Notes under the pieces: model-generated
Told to the model about the DNA's origin: nothing
Database searches by the model: none
Seen by the model: the letters and a program-made list of their open reading frames with translations, nothing else
Assembly (NCBI RefSeq): GCF_021155765.1
Contig: NC_060106.1
Span: forward strand, 689,501 to 753,500
Direction of reading: 5' to 3'
Length of the DNA stretch: 64,000 nucleotides
Source: Diprion similis
Taxonomy: Eukaryota; Arthropoda; Insecta; Hymenoptera; Diprionidae
Shown: in pieces, positions 33,703-46,500 of the stretch
Layout of the letters: every line of letters begins with the position of its first letter
How positions within the stretch are numbered: position 1 is the first letter of the stretch
Program-made: the position numbers and the translations under genes

Positions 33703-35269
33703 TGGTGCTGACACCGAATTTGAAATTGTGAGATCCAAACATTAGCGCGCTAGGCGATGACGGTTAGGCACGGTATCAGTGGATGGAAGGTGTAAGAACC
33801 TGTGTGATACACATAACTTTTATTTTGAAATATATGTGAGTGGCACCTATTTTAGTCAGCCGGTCAACAGACGTGGATTAAGACACAATAACTGAGCTTG
33901 GCCAAGCAATTTTACTGTTATAATCTCGAGTGCATTTAATATTTAGTTAATCATCTACAAAACATTATACACATCGACGACCCTGTTGGACTTCATATTT
34001 TAATTAATAAAATACCACGCACCGACTAGACGATGAAAGAAGTGACTAAAAGGAAAAGATAAGTTACATAAAATAGGGATTGTTCTGGGGAGTCAGTATC
34101 ATTCTTTTAAATTATTTATGGTTGAGCAAGTTACGTGTAATATTATTTTTAAGTGCGTGTGTGAATGATCTTTTTTCATACATATTTTTTTTTTTTTTTT
34201 TTGTTTACAATATATTTAATAGATTTTGGCTATTGCCTTTTACATTGTATCACCGTCCCTTTTATTTATATTTATTCATTCTTTTATTTATATATATATA
34301 TTTTATTGATCATTATAGATTTGGGTCAACGTATTTATAATTCTAACATAAGCACCCAATTCCATCAAATCGTTACAAAATGTACTTATGCGCTCACTAC
34401 AATCATTAACTCATTGTCAGTTTTTTTTAATTTCCACTCCAACATACGATCGTCAACTCACAATCAGTTGAGAAAGCGTTATCAGTCGGTTTCAAAATAT
34501 TTGACAGATACGACGTACTAACATACATGACCCAAGAGCTGCTAAAAGTTTAGCTAAAGACGTGCTAAAAGTTTGAGATGCCTAGTGCAGCTGATTTTGG
34601 TGCTCGATTGGATAGTGCCTTATTGTCAATAGTTTAGCGTAGATTCGTAGAATGTTAAAACATAACTGACTACCTGACAAATCTGCTAGTATTTATTGTA
34701 ATATGCATACACAATAAATTACACAATGAATCTCGACGTCCAGTTAATGACGTTATTAGTGAATATCGCATCTTGACTCGTTCGTCGTTTACTGATCTCA
34801 ACGGAACAAAATTTGTTGAATATGGTTTTTTTTATTTGGTTCAAGCACTAGTCTGTTCAAGTCAATTGACTCTCTTAACTAAATCGTTCACTACACCCAA
34901 CTAACCAGAATTTGCTATGCGTACTTTGTTTCATACAGTCCAAATACTTGTTGGTTGATCTGAATAAATTTCCACTGACCAAATATGTATAGTTGGTTCA
35001 ACAAATCCTTTTTCTCAGTGCGTGATTTGCAGCCAAATTAACGCTAAATAGAACGTTTTTTAGAATGTAAAGGTTGCTTTCCTGACAGAATCCGCATTGT
35101 TAAATGAGGTTGCGGTGTTTTTGCGTTCATCTTATGTGCGTGGTGTCGTAACCTTTGTGCTTCCCCTGTTTCTACGATGGTTTCCACCCTCCAAGTTGTC
35201 AACACAACGATCTGATAAAAGAATCAGAATAATTACCTGCCGCGAAATTTGCAAGTGTGAATTGGATTG
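33703..35269. other. AT-rich non-coding stretch with T runs
   Basis: No gene is seen. A poly-T run near 34186-34201 and TA-rich sequence produce hydrophobic spurious frames around 34080-34520. Confidence 0.4.
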
Positions 35270-35450
35270 ATTATTTATTTTCTTTACTATTTAATATTGT
35301 TTTCTCATTGTGACGTGATTAATAGATTAATTATTGGTTGTACTACATTACTTTGCTTTGTCACTGTGACTGGATTATTAGATTAATTATTTGTTATACA
35401 ATATTATTTTGCTATCTAATTGTAACTTCATCACTGGACTAATTATTTTA
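35270..35450. repeat. 56-bp tandem repeat, about three copies
   Basis: ATTAATTATT-like unit starts fall at about 35326, 35382 and 35438. Each unit contains a version of TTTTGCTNTCTNATTGTGAC. Confidence 0.7.
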
Positions 35451-35469
35451 ATATAATAAACAAGCAAAA

Positions 35470-36555
35470 CAAGTTACACGTGTTTTTTTGTTTTTATAAC
35501 CATGAGGATATAAGGCGCTATAGACCATGTCCCGTACTTAATACCACATCTTTTCGAATTTTCTTATTTACGTGCACATGCAAAGTCTTATGAGGGATCA
35601 TGAATTCTCATGGAAAAAAAAAACATAGGGACGCAAGCCGTGTATTTTGGAGTACCAGTGCATTATCTTCCCATATTGGCTACGGCCGCTATTATCCCGA
35701 GCATCAACGCTCGACGTACTCTACGCACAATCCAGTACCGGTATCGCCCACGTCCGAAACTCACAGATTTTCGAATCGCGATCTCTCAACAATCAGGGCC
35801 TGTCGAAATGATGATCAATAACGACGTTAATCAAAGGCCTTCGACTACCACCACGCGAGATTAGGAGCAATCAATGAATGACCACCAGTCTTGGCCCACG
35901 GCTTGATAATCCGAGAGCTAACCGGTCGCGTCGACACGAGTTGGCCGGCGTGGCCAAATCTTGCTGGTTATATAAAGGTTGCGTACGTCCGTTAAATCTG
36001 CGGGAGATGGTTCTTGCGTAGTCCGCCTGTCGGTCGGCTGTGGTACTTTGAATTTCGTTGCGAGGTGTCGAGTCGGTTAGCTAGTGCGCCATCCGTCTCG
36101 AGTACTGGCTGTCCTGATGTCTGTGCCAGCGCTTAGTGTACGTAGCTCGGCAGTGTAGCGGCGAGTCGGTTGCGTCGCTCTATCTCAACTGTTGTCCGGT
36201 CGTATGTACTGCCGCACACGTTACAGTGTGTAGAAATTGAACATCGAAAACAAGTGGTAGATTTAATGAGTTTACAATTATATGAGAACCAATTTCACAA
36301 GTGCTTGAGCCAAAAATTATTTGATAGCTACAATTATCACGATTGGACCAAGCTGGCCCAGGAAGAAGTCTAACATAATGCATTTTTTGTTGACATCAGA
36401 ATGTGTGTTATAACAGGATGTTGGAATTGGTGATTTTTATTTGAAAAACTGGATGATTTTCTTTTTCACGGTTCTGTGTTGATTGAATGTGAAAATATGA
36501 CACGTCATTTACAATGGCTTGGTTAGCACTACGAAGAGACTCTATTCTCTGTATG
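35470..36555 (+). other. Non-coding or first-exon region with TATA-type promoter candidate
   Basis: TATATAAAGG occurs at 35969-35978 in a GC-richer setting, and the sequence downstream (36000-36200) is GC-rich and CpG-bearing, like an insect 5' UTR. Short + frames (35610-35864; 36170-36373) show no recognisable domain. Whether this is a host promoter or an LTR remnant is not clear. Confidence 0.3.
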
Positions 36556-36563
36556 GTTATACC

Positions 36564-36916
36564 CACGGTCTTACATACAGGTCTTGCAACGAACGCAAAT
36601 ATCAGTAGTGGGGGTAGACACGCTGAGTGTCCGCGTTTTTCGATTCTCAAGCTGCCAAAACGCGTCGCTAGTGGTACCGGTGGTATGCTTCCCCTTGCCC
36701 CTCAACCTCAGCGCGGCCTCGACCTCGGTTGGGGTTAGGGTCGACGGCGCATGCGTTGCATTTGGGCGGACGAGAGTCGCAAGCACTATTTCTTTCTCAC
36801 TTGCACACCACCGGCACCACTGGCGCACCTCGCGGCGTGAATCGAAATAAAAAACTAGGACATTAGGCGGGCCTACCCCCACCATGGTCGTTGCAAGACC
36901 TGTATGTAAGACCGTG
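36564..36916. mobile_element. 353-bp MITE with long terminal inverted repeats and 8-bp duplication
   Basis: The left end CACGGTCTTACATACAGGTC has a 29-30 bp perfect inverted match at the right end (36888-36916), and weaker inverted similarity continues to about 130 bp per arm. GTTATACC lies directly outside both ends (36556-36563 and 36917-36924). An 8-bp duplication and CA...TG ends suit a hAT-like or P-like non-autonomous element. Open frames on both strands within it are by-products of the palindrome. Confidence 0.88.
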
Positions 36917-36924
36917 GTTATACC

Positions 36925-39900
36925 TCGCGACTCAGAGAGGCACTAAGCGCTGGTGTGTTTGTACGCTCTCTATCATTCATCTCCAGAAACTACACAAGAA
37001 CTGCGCATGCGCAAGTTTAAATCGGCCGTCCGTGCAGTCTAGCCACCGCGAGTCTCTGCTGTCAAACTCTGTGTCTGTCGGCGATGTGGTTCACATGCAT
37101 TTTTGAGGTTGGAATCTCAAGTGATTGAGGTAGTCACTCAGAAAGGCTTTGGAAGCATTTGTTATTGAAAATTGATACTTCAAAGAACGGTCGTAATTTA
37201 ATGCTGATGCTCTTTTAAAATTCGTCCTATTCGATTGAAGCAAGAAATCTGTTCAACTGTTGGCTACTAGGAAAAAACTAAGCAGGTACGTAGGGCCAAT
37301 TTATTCAACCATTTTCATTACTTCATACATTAAGAATAACAATAAAAATTTTTTCTTTCAACAGAAAATACAGCCAAAATAATAGCATCTCTGCCGTTCG
37401 CTGATATCTCCTCCTCCCTTTCAATTCATGACACGTGCAGAGATCATCGCTACTGTAGTTGGTCAGCGAAGGAAGTTGTAGGTCTTACGGTTTCGTTTAA
37501 TTTCAAATCTAATCTAGAAAAATCTAATCAGAAGAGTGAAACTCAGAAACGTTTTGTGACACAAGTTAAAAATAAACATTTTCGAAATGTGCCTCAGTGT
37601 CACAATTAGACAATTAGCTTTAAGGATAACCATGTTTTAGAGTGATGTTCAGAACATTCATATGGAGATATTGACTTGTCGGATTCAAGATTGTACCCCT
37701 TGTTACTTTAAAATAGATGAATATCTAATTTTCAATGAAGTTCATGAAAATATTTACTCAAACCTAAATCCAATACAACATCTTCTTCATAGTGCTCCGA
37801 ACATCATCGAGTAACATGAATATCCGGAAGGAATCCCTCTGTCGCAGAAACCGTTAAGTTCTTTGTTTTTAACTTGTGCCACTAGATAACTTTTGCGTTG
37901 CAGATTCCATTTCCAATCTCAGGATGAGATTTTTTGTTTCGAGCAGTGTTAACATGGGATGCAGAATTGATTGTAATAAATGGAGATTCACAAACTTTCA
38001 GTCTCAGTGAAGGACCATGGTAAGAGTATAAAATTGAATCTGGTTTCAAGCTATCAATAAGTTACCGGATAACTCCCTTATGAAGATTCATCATAAAAAA
38101 GTTAGCCAGCAAGTAAATCCTACTGCAGACAAAGTAATCACTTGGAACGTGTACTAGTAAGTGAGGGCATTCCTCAGACCTTGCTGGGGTTGAACGAACT
38201 CAAGCACGGATGATAGCTGCAACTAGCTAGTCAGATGATACTGTCAACTAATATTGGCTTTGAAGACATTTTCAACTGAAGTTATGCAGAATTTTTAGAT
38301 TGAGATTGGTTCGGTTTACCTATCAGAATTCATCCCTGGAATCTGATTTAACACTTGAAACACTATTTATCTGAATTGAATACCAAGAGAGTAAGAAATA
38401 GAATATAAAAACTGCAGGAAATAAAATTTGAAAAATGATGTGGGCCAATAATACTGCTTGGATTATAATGGCGCATGGAATGATTGCTCTGTGAAATTAT
38501 TTAGCAGCAATTGTTGAATAACAAACTTATTACTATTGGCTCGATCAATCTAAAATTATCGAATATTCAGACACCATAATCTGTAGCTTGTCATGCTCTT
38601 CAATTTTGCCTCGACTGATGTTCAGAAGGTGGCGTTGACCTGAAGAAATTCCCTCGGACGCCTGATGTCTGATAGAACAACGGAACAACCAGGTTTGATG
38701 GTTGGAACGGTGGCACCAATCGAGAAACTGGGGTCCTTGCCACCAAAATGTTTTGACCATCAGGTAAGATATGATTTTCCTCCTATTAACCAAACTTGAA
38801 ACTTTGAGTCTGTCAGAACAAACCAATTTTATCATTGAATCGATGATGGTTGTTTCCTTCCTTAAAATATTGAAAGGTATTATTATCAGACAAGAGCTTC
38901 TCATTGTTTATATGCGACAGAAAATAGAATTGCTACTTTTTGTACCCCTAAGCTTTGCGATTTGAGTTGCACCATTTCTTTTATTCCTTGTTACTGATTT
39001 TATTTTAATATTTCGTGTTCATCGGCACTGATTACCGACTTCCGGAGCACTGCACTGTAACAAATCTACTCTGGAGCTACCTTCTACTGGGTTTTAACAA
39101 TCCATTTATTTTTAATTTTATGTAAATAAAGAATCTGTTTAAAATAAACAATATTTTTACCCACCTGCCTCAGTTTGACTAGACTCGCACTCGTTGATGA
39201 CGTCACACATTTAATTTCAGATTTCTTCTTTCAATAAATAACTAATCCAATTTCTGTAGTTTTTGATATTTGTTTCTCCATTGAAGCCTTTATTGTGTCG
39301 ATTCAATATCTTCTAATATCAACTACGGTCTTTCTGACTGACACTTTTCTTATAAAATTCACGATAAATAGGAATAAATATCAACATAACCTCAATACGC
39401 TACTTTACGCGCGAGATATTCACAGCCTTGTCACATTTTGTGTACGTTGGTCGCCTTTTGTTAGCTGACAAAAATTACGTCGCGGGGCAATTGCGCTGAC
39501 CAATGAGATTGAATTATCTGGCGCATGCGCAGTTCTTGTATAGTTTCAAGAGATTGTCCTGGTATATCCTGGACTATTACGATATTCTGAAGGTATCCTA
39601 CATAAATCCAGGATCACGCTATGCCTATAGGATATCATATTGGTCGACTTGGTACAGAACATTCATAGGATGTGCGTGTGTGGTCGCGTGTGTATGTACG
39701 TGATGCATAATATATAACAGTTCATTCTGACATTGCATATAATATTGTCAGTATTTTTGACCGGTGTGTACATTTTTTCTGTGAATATTATTTCAAAATT
39801 CGCGCGTCCGTACGGCGCTATAATTGGTAATCCCATATGTGATACTTGGCAGTACCATAGAGATAGCGGACATGGAAGCGGTAAATAGCGGTAAGTGTTC

Positions 39901-40621
39901 ATTTTTAATATTAAATAAATAATTGGGGCAATTCGAAAGTTGAATATCAATAACCTGAATTGTTGAATGCATTGGTAAAATTGTTATTAAATTCATTATA
40001 ACTTTCATTTTAACATAGCCTCAAATCACACACGTGCAGCATCGGCAATTGTAATGATTTATGACGCTGAAGCTAGCTGCCGATTCGTAGCGGCCGATTC
40101 AGAAAACCAGTGTCTCTCATTCCGAAAAACGAAATTCATTGAATGCGGGTATTTCAAAACTGTAGAGTAATTGAACAGTGTGTAGAAGGCTTACTGGGAT
40201 GGATACCATTTAGGAAAATTAAAATACATTGTGATCAAAGAATTATTGAATATACAAATGATTGTCCACGTCAACAATCACATATAAATACTCGATGGAA
40301 ATGCGAAAAAAATGAGTTTGGACTTTGAAACATTCAGGATATACAATTTGAGTTACAGAAAAGAGAAAAAATCTTGAATCGTCGTGAAACGTTGCTTAGT
40401 TGCAGAGTGACGGTATTATAAGATAACAAATTCACAACTCTTCGAGGAAATGCGCTATGAAGATAAATTTTTTATATCGATCAGGATTTCCATCTTCTTC
40501 AAAGGCGTGCATGAAGCGAAATGAAACGTGGCATCATTGCAAACAATTCCTGGATTCCAATACGACCTCGTGATCAATAATTGTCGCTACATCAGTAGGA
40601 AATTTTATTTTTTCGTATCTA
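36925..40621. other. 3.7 kb non-coding stretch
   Basis: No gene, RNA or mobile element is recognised. A GC-rich start (36925-37090) and a possible donor (AAGCAG|GTACGT near 37284) could belong to a host first exon. A GT-rich run lies near 39670-39695. AATAAAG near 39126 could be a polyadenylation signal. Nothing ties these together. Confidence 0.35.
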
Positions 40622-40880
40622 GGAGGACTTATGATTTTTTATCGGGGGTGGAACTTCGCGTTTCAAGTTAAACCTCATACCACTATTTTGGGGGTGAATC
40701 GAAGAAGATTTCTGAATTTTTTCATATTTTTTACACGTTTCCGAGTCGTCGGCCGCAGCTCGGGACTTAAAAGATTTCTATTTTTTCTCTCATTCGGGAG
40801 GACTTATGATTTTTCATCGGGGGTGGAACTTCGCGTTTCAATATGACACTTATACCTCTATATCGGGGGTAAATCAAGGG
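40622..40880. repeat. 175-bp tandem repeat, about 1.5 copies
   Basis: GGAGGACTTATGATTTTT followed by ATCGGGGGTGGAACTTCGCG occurs at 40622 and again at 40797, nearly identical over about 45 bp and weaker afterwards. Confidence 0.85.
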
Positions 40881-41482
40881 AGATTTTGGGTTCGATAAAT
40901 GAAAAGCGCGTATTTAAAACACATCCATATTTCACTTTGTTCACGAACGGTCGCGCCTAGAAACTGGTTTCTATTATTTTCTTGATCTTCGAACGGCACT
41001 GTATTATTATATTTTTTTCTCAGTTTTTTTTCGTTTTATTGATTTTTTTTGAAATTTATTTTTTCTTTTTCTTATGTTTTTTTCAAGCATTATCTTTTTT
41101 TCTGGTTTCACCCGAATCTTTTTAAAATCTATTTAAATATTATACTGTAATTCTGAAGTAATTTATCAAGTATATAAAAACAAATACCTGAGGCATGCAC
41201 TATACTCTAGTGTACTTGTCGCTTGTCCCGGGGTGGCTCTCGATAACTTTATGTATTTACTGGCCTGGGACTAAATTCGATGCGTACGTGAGCCGCGCCG
41301 TGGTAACAGGAGGAGGCAACAGAGTAGCGTTCCGGTCGAGAGAAAGAACAAGAAGGCAACTTACTACTGCGAATACTTCATTGTAGAGCCTAGCTCGTTT
41401 AGTGACCGTCGACCCTTTCTAAAATCGTCGTGTAATTTTTAAAAATGGGTGGTTAATTTTCTTGCAATGAAAAACAGCATAC
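40881..41482. other. Non-coding flank of the Harbinger element
   Basis: T-rich between about 40970 and 41120. No gene is recognised. Confidence 0.4.
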
Positions 41483-41485
41483 AAT

Positions 41486-41502
41486 GAGTGCGTTCCATTA
41501 TT
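41486..41502 (+). repeat. Left terminal inverted repeat of the Harbinger element
   Basis: GAGTGCGTTCCATTATT, 17 bp identical to the reverse complement of 56594-56610, preceded by AAT. Confidence 0.9.
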
Positions 41503-41702
41503 ATTGACTCAAAGCGCTCAAACCTGCGCGTGCTCAAAAAGCGTTCCATTAACAGTACAGCGCTCAGAGCGCCTCTAACGTGATTTATCAATGGAACGAT
41601 TTTTAACCGCTTATAAACGTCTCGACCAACTTTTTGGCGCCAATTGTATTCCGAAAGATTGATGTATGTCTAGTGTCTACCATTGTCTACATGCGTAAAT
41701 AG

Positions 41703-42907
41703 ATGGAAATGGCAAATCAATGCGTACTATTAGCTGTTCGTAGTGTACTGAATCTATTGGTTTCCTCTGACAGTTCGTCTGATAGTGAAGAAGAATTGCT
41801 AGGTTTGTTTGTTCGTGACCCTCGCGTTTTAAGGCCCAGAGTTCTAAACTACATCGGGACAGTCAACGATGAATGTTCCGATGATGCATTTAAAGCACAT
41901 TTCCGAATGACGAGAGCAACGGCACAGTTTGCATTAGATGACATCAAACACTTACTGAAAACTCCAGAACATGGAAAAGGACAACCACGAATTGATGCAA
42001 CGAAACAATTTTTAATTGCTCTCTGGGTTATGTCAACACCTGACTCGTACAGGTAAAAATCTATGCTTAGTAAAATCTTGATCGCTTTGTTAATTATGTA
42101 TTGTCTTGCAGATCAGTCTGTGAAAGGTTTGACATCGGGCGAGCAACTGCAATTCATGGTGTAAGGAGGGTGAGGGATGCTTTATATAGCAGCGCACAGA
42201 AATTTATACACTGGCCAGAAAACCCTGAGGAAATTTCGGCTGAATTTGAGGAAAAATGGGACTTTCCCAACATTGTAGGAGCTACCGATGGTACTCACAT
42301 TCCTATATATCCTCCCAAGGTAGATCGGGAGGCATATGTCAATCGCAAGGGTCGTTTTGCAATTCAATTGCAAGTAATTTGTGATAGTCGCATGAGATTC
42401 ACGCATTGCTATGCTGGTCAACCAGGATAGTTGCATGATCAACGCGTCTTCCGGCTATCTGAAGCCGAAGGAATTTGCAATAATGATGATAACTTTCCCA
42501 ATGATAGCCATATAATAGGAGATGCTGCATACGCTATTCAGAAGCATGTACTTGTGCCATACAATGGGCACCTATCAGCTCGTCAACGAAATTTCAATTA
42601 CCAATTATCTTCAGCTCGTATGGTGGTAGAACGTGCTATCGATTTATTAAAGGGGCATTTCCGAAGTCTTTTGGATCGTTTAGCTATGACTAGAGTCGAC
42701 CTCATGGCAAAATATATTATTGCTTGCTGTGTTTTACACAATATTTGTTTATTACGAAATGATGATTTAAATATACCGTTAAGGATTGACGAGAATGACA
42801 TAATCCCACCAAACTATGCAGCTGAAGCTGTCAGCAAGGCTGCAGGGATTGATAAACGACAGGTGATTACGAACACTTTAACAATGAACTACAATGTGCA
42901 GAGATAA
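41703..42907 (+). pseudogene. HARBI1-like Harbinger transposase, one nonsense codon
   Basis: Two exons, 41703-42052 and 42112-42907, joined across a 59-bp intron (AG|GTAAAA, TTGCAG) in frame: about 381 residues. The DDE_Tnp_4 catalytic acids are all present: GATDGTHI (Asp), IIGDAAYA (Asp) and VVERAIDLLKG (Glu). The N-terminal part has an acidic Ser-rich stretch (SSDSSSDSEEE) and a helix-turn-helix-like region (GRATAIHGVRR). The only lesion is a TAG at 42428-42430 within YAGQPG*LHDQRVF, where the family has a sense codon, so the protein would be cut after about 220 residues. It lies 217 bp inside the left terminal repeat. The Myb-like protein encoded at the other end is the usual partner that brings the transposase into the nucleus and onto DNA. 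Confidence 0.92.
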
Positions 42908-43578
42908 TACTTCAGAAATAAAATTTGTATTTCACCTTCAAATCATTCTGATTATTACTTTCCCAACCCGCTAAAACTCATTGTGAGTAAACAGATACAT
43001 TTATATTTGGTAGGATTTATTATAAATTCGGATAAGATAGTAATATTACAAAATTTTCATCACTTATATCCAAAGCTAAAAATTCGATCGGTCCTAATGA
43101 AGAAGACGGAATGAGCTGTGCGGTGCGGAAAAAAATCTAAATCAGGAAAAACTAGTATAAAAATATCACTGATATATAAAAGTACAAAGAACAAAAAGAT
43201 ATACTTTTCAAAATTAGCACTGAGCCGTTTCCATTTCGAACTATCAAATTGTTAATCCCGTTATTTCGACCCCACGTATGATGAAAATTTAAAACTGTTT
43301 CTAGCACTATATCAAATGATATTTTTGGTTGTGCTGATTGTAGGTACGTGTATAAAACTTAAAATTATTAGTTGCATTAATTTCAGGTACATACATTACA
43401 AGAACTTAAAATTACTCATTACACTGATTTCAGGCATATGTATCATAAAAAATTAAAATTATTCCTTATATCAATATTAGGCACATTCATCACAGCAAAG
43501 TACGAACACATGTACTTCACGAACACATGGACATCAGCATTGTTCTAGTAGGATATTTGTATATTAATGAAAGTCAAG
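42908..43578. other. Harbinger internal non-coding sequence
   Basis: AT-rich 3' region between the convergent transposase and Myb-like genes. A roughly 60-bp motif (AAAATTATT...CATTNATTTCAGGCA) recurs degenerately around 43350-43500. AATAAA at 42917 may serve the transposase. Confidence 0.5.
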
Positions 43579-46500
43579 TCAAAATTGTTTGTTCTGTTGC
43601 ATAAATTTATCCAGCAGTGCGCTTATTTTGCGAATTTCCTCCATTTTTTCCTCATGTTGCCGTTCCTTAGCTTTTCTTAAATTTTTTTTTTCCTCCACTA
43701 ATTCTGCTAAATAATCCGCACTGCTCTTCTTCCGCATTTTTGTTTTTCCATCTGCAAATATTGTTAATTAGGAAGTAGATTCGACGGATTTAGCCGATAC
43801 AGTCCGCTCTGGTAATAAGCCCTCTATCAATATGCCCGCTTCCCCTAATTCTCGCTCGAAGTCTACCCCCACGACTGACTAGCCTCGGGCTCACCTCGAG
43901 TTTCATATCCGTCTCTGTCAAAAGAGCCGCCCGCTGACTTAATGCAATAGCGTATATTTTCGCTGTTTCAACTTCAATTTATCATTATAATAATAATTGA
44001 TTTTATTCGATGAAATAGAAGTTATGTATTTTGTGATTTGACTATATCAATATGTATTCTTAACACATTTGTAGGATAAATTATGATACTTACGAAGCTT
44101 TCTCAAAATAACAAACTATACAAAAAATTGAAATGATCCTATAAAATTTTATACATAACGAAAAATGGGCAGCGTAAAACAGAATGACGTGCAAAACTAA
44201 TTTTTGTTAAATAAATATATACAGGGTGATTCAGTACCCGGGGACCACCGGGCACTGACGGATTCCTTGTGAAAAAATAAGACTAAAATTTCTCTTGACA
44301 ATTTTTTTTTAAAGCAACGGTTTTTGAGTTAGAGCCGTTTGAAGTCCATCAATCACAGCGCACATGGGACCGAGCACGCGAGTCAAGTGCGAGGCTAGTC
44401 TAGTTGAGCCCGATGCAGCGTACGCTAGCCTGGCGCTAGACTCGTGCGCCTGGCCCTATCTGCGCACCGTCATTGGTGGACTTCAAACGGCTCTAACTCA
44501 AAAACCGTGGCATTAAAAAAAATTTTAAGGAGAAATTTTAGTCTTATTTTTTCACAAGGAATCCGTCAGTGCCCGGTGGTCCCCGAGTACTGAATCACCC
44601 TGTATATTATCAGTGGGATACATTTAAATTTTTGTAATTTTCGATATACATGGAAAATGAAAAATGAAAAAATTATCATGGACGCACTCCGGAACTTGCA
44701 ATGGAAATGTATTATTATTATTATTACTATCAATATTCTAAAACTTAGGTATCATTCACAGTTCTTCAAGGACGTTGTCTTCATTAAGAACACTGATAGT
44801 GGAGGAAATGAAGGAAAAATCCATGGTTGATTCGCTGTTAGTTGGATTCGGTTGTACAAAAGGCTCCTCTGGATGATTTTCCGATTCTGCAGGTTCATTG
44901 ACTTGTGCAAAAATTTCTTCTTTCGTCCATCTTTCTTGAGAAACTACATATAAGAAAACACGTTTTTCAAATATGTAATTCTTTGAAAACAATTTATAAT
45001 TTTGTACTTTACATTCTCATTAGTCACAAAGTTACGACAAAACATTTTTTTCTTCAAATTTGTAATCAAAAGGTATTAAAATTCTTGTTGCAATATGTAT
45101 GTTTGATGAACACTGTGATTAAAATTTACGTAAATATTTGATGAAACTCACCCCTTTCTGTTTTTTCTAACCACTCCGCAAGTGTTCCTTCATCAACAGT
45201 CTCGTAACCTTGAATTTTGTTAATGGATTGTAACAAGTGATTCAAATCGTCGTGGTACGAAAGGCCAGAGACACTTTCTGTCCCCACTAAAGATTCTGAG
45301 CCCAAAAGATCCAACAAAACGTCCTCATCGGTTTAAGTTCCTACATCTCGTTTGTCGATTGACCAGAGTTTTTTCCAGCTGCTGGCGATGGTTGCCGAAG
45401 ATACTTTCTTCCAAGCTTCAGCGCTCCGAAAAATAGCGTCTTTGATTGTGACGGTTTTCAAAAAGTCAACCAATTGTATGGCTTTGTTTTGAGATTCCAA
45501 AATCGATTCTACCAATAGATTCTGGTAATGCATTTTTAGCGTTTGAAAAATCCCTTGGTCGAGTGGTTGAATAAGAGATGTGACGTTTGGAGGAAAGAAA
45601 GCCACCTCGATATCGTCGATTTTGATATATTTATGCGCTTCGCAATCATCAACAATCAATACCGCTTTTGGAGGTAAATTATTGGTCATCAAGAATCTCT
45701 TCACCCCGGGAATAAAGTGATCGCGAAACCAGTCCTCAAAACGTGTTTTGTCCGTCCATGAATTTTTTTGACTGTAGTACTTCACAGGCAGATCATCCTT
45801 GTTGATGTCTTTGAAGCATCGTGGATTCTTGTATTTGCCAATGAAAACCAGCGGTAATTTCAAGGATCCATTAACGCTAGTGCAGGCAGCTACCGTGACT
45901 CGTTCCAATTGTTTTTTTGTCCCTGAGATGCTGGTTCTGAATTTTGGAGCCAAAGTACGACTGGTTACTTGTTTAATATAGATGCCGCGCTCATCCATAT
46001 TAAAAATCTGTTTTTTTTTGCAAGTTTTTAGTTACTACCATTTTTTGAATTCTTCTTCATGTGCTTGTGCTGCAGCGTCATCAGCCGACAATTTTTCTCC
46101 TGTGATTTTGAGGTTCCGAATTTGTTTTCTTTTTTTGAATCCAGATAACCAACCTTCGCTGGCTTTAAATTGGTCATTTTTCTGATGATTTTCTCTCCGG
46201 ACCAAAGCTTGACGTCGAATCATCGGGCCAGAAACTGGAATTCCTTGGCCTAGGGTTTCAACTAACCATTGAAACACGGGCCCGTCCATTTCATCCGCAG
46301 TGGACTTCTTTTTTACTGTTTTGGTATTAGGCTTTTTCGCTTGTTAAATGATTTCTTCTCTCGCCGATTTCCATCGTCTCAAAGTACGATCGTTCAATCC
46401 ATACTTTTCACAGATCACATGTGGGGGATGTTGATTCAATTCCTCCAAAATGTTTTTCTTTTCTTCGAAAGAAAACCTTTTTCTCATTTTTTTCGGCAAA

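Noticed and set aside
34080-34521. Hydrophobic frames resembling membrane proteins
   Set aside because: Produced by T-rich low-complexity sequence; no codon bias or conserved motif.
36571-36885. Open frames of 88-104 residues on both strands
   Set aside because: They lie within the inverted arms of a MITE; long frames on both strands follow from the palindrome.
38545-38904. 119-residue minus-strand frame
   Set aside because: No domain, homopolymer-biased composition and no splice or promoter support.
46008-46040. Tiny intron in the Tigger transposase (GTAGTA...ACAG)
   Set aside because: Only about 31 bases, shorter than functional insect introns; in-frame stop mutations explain the break better.
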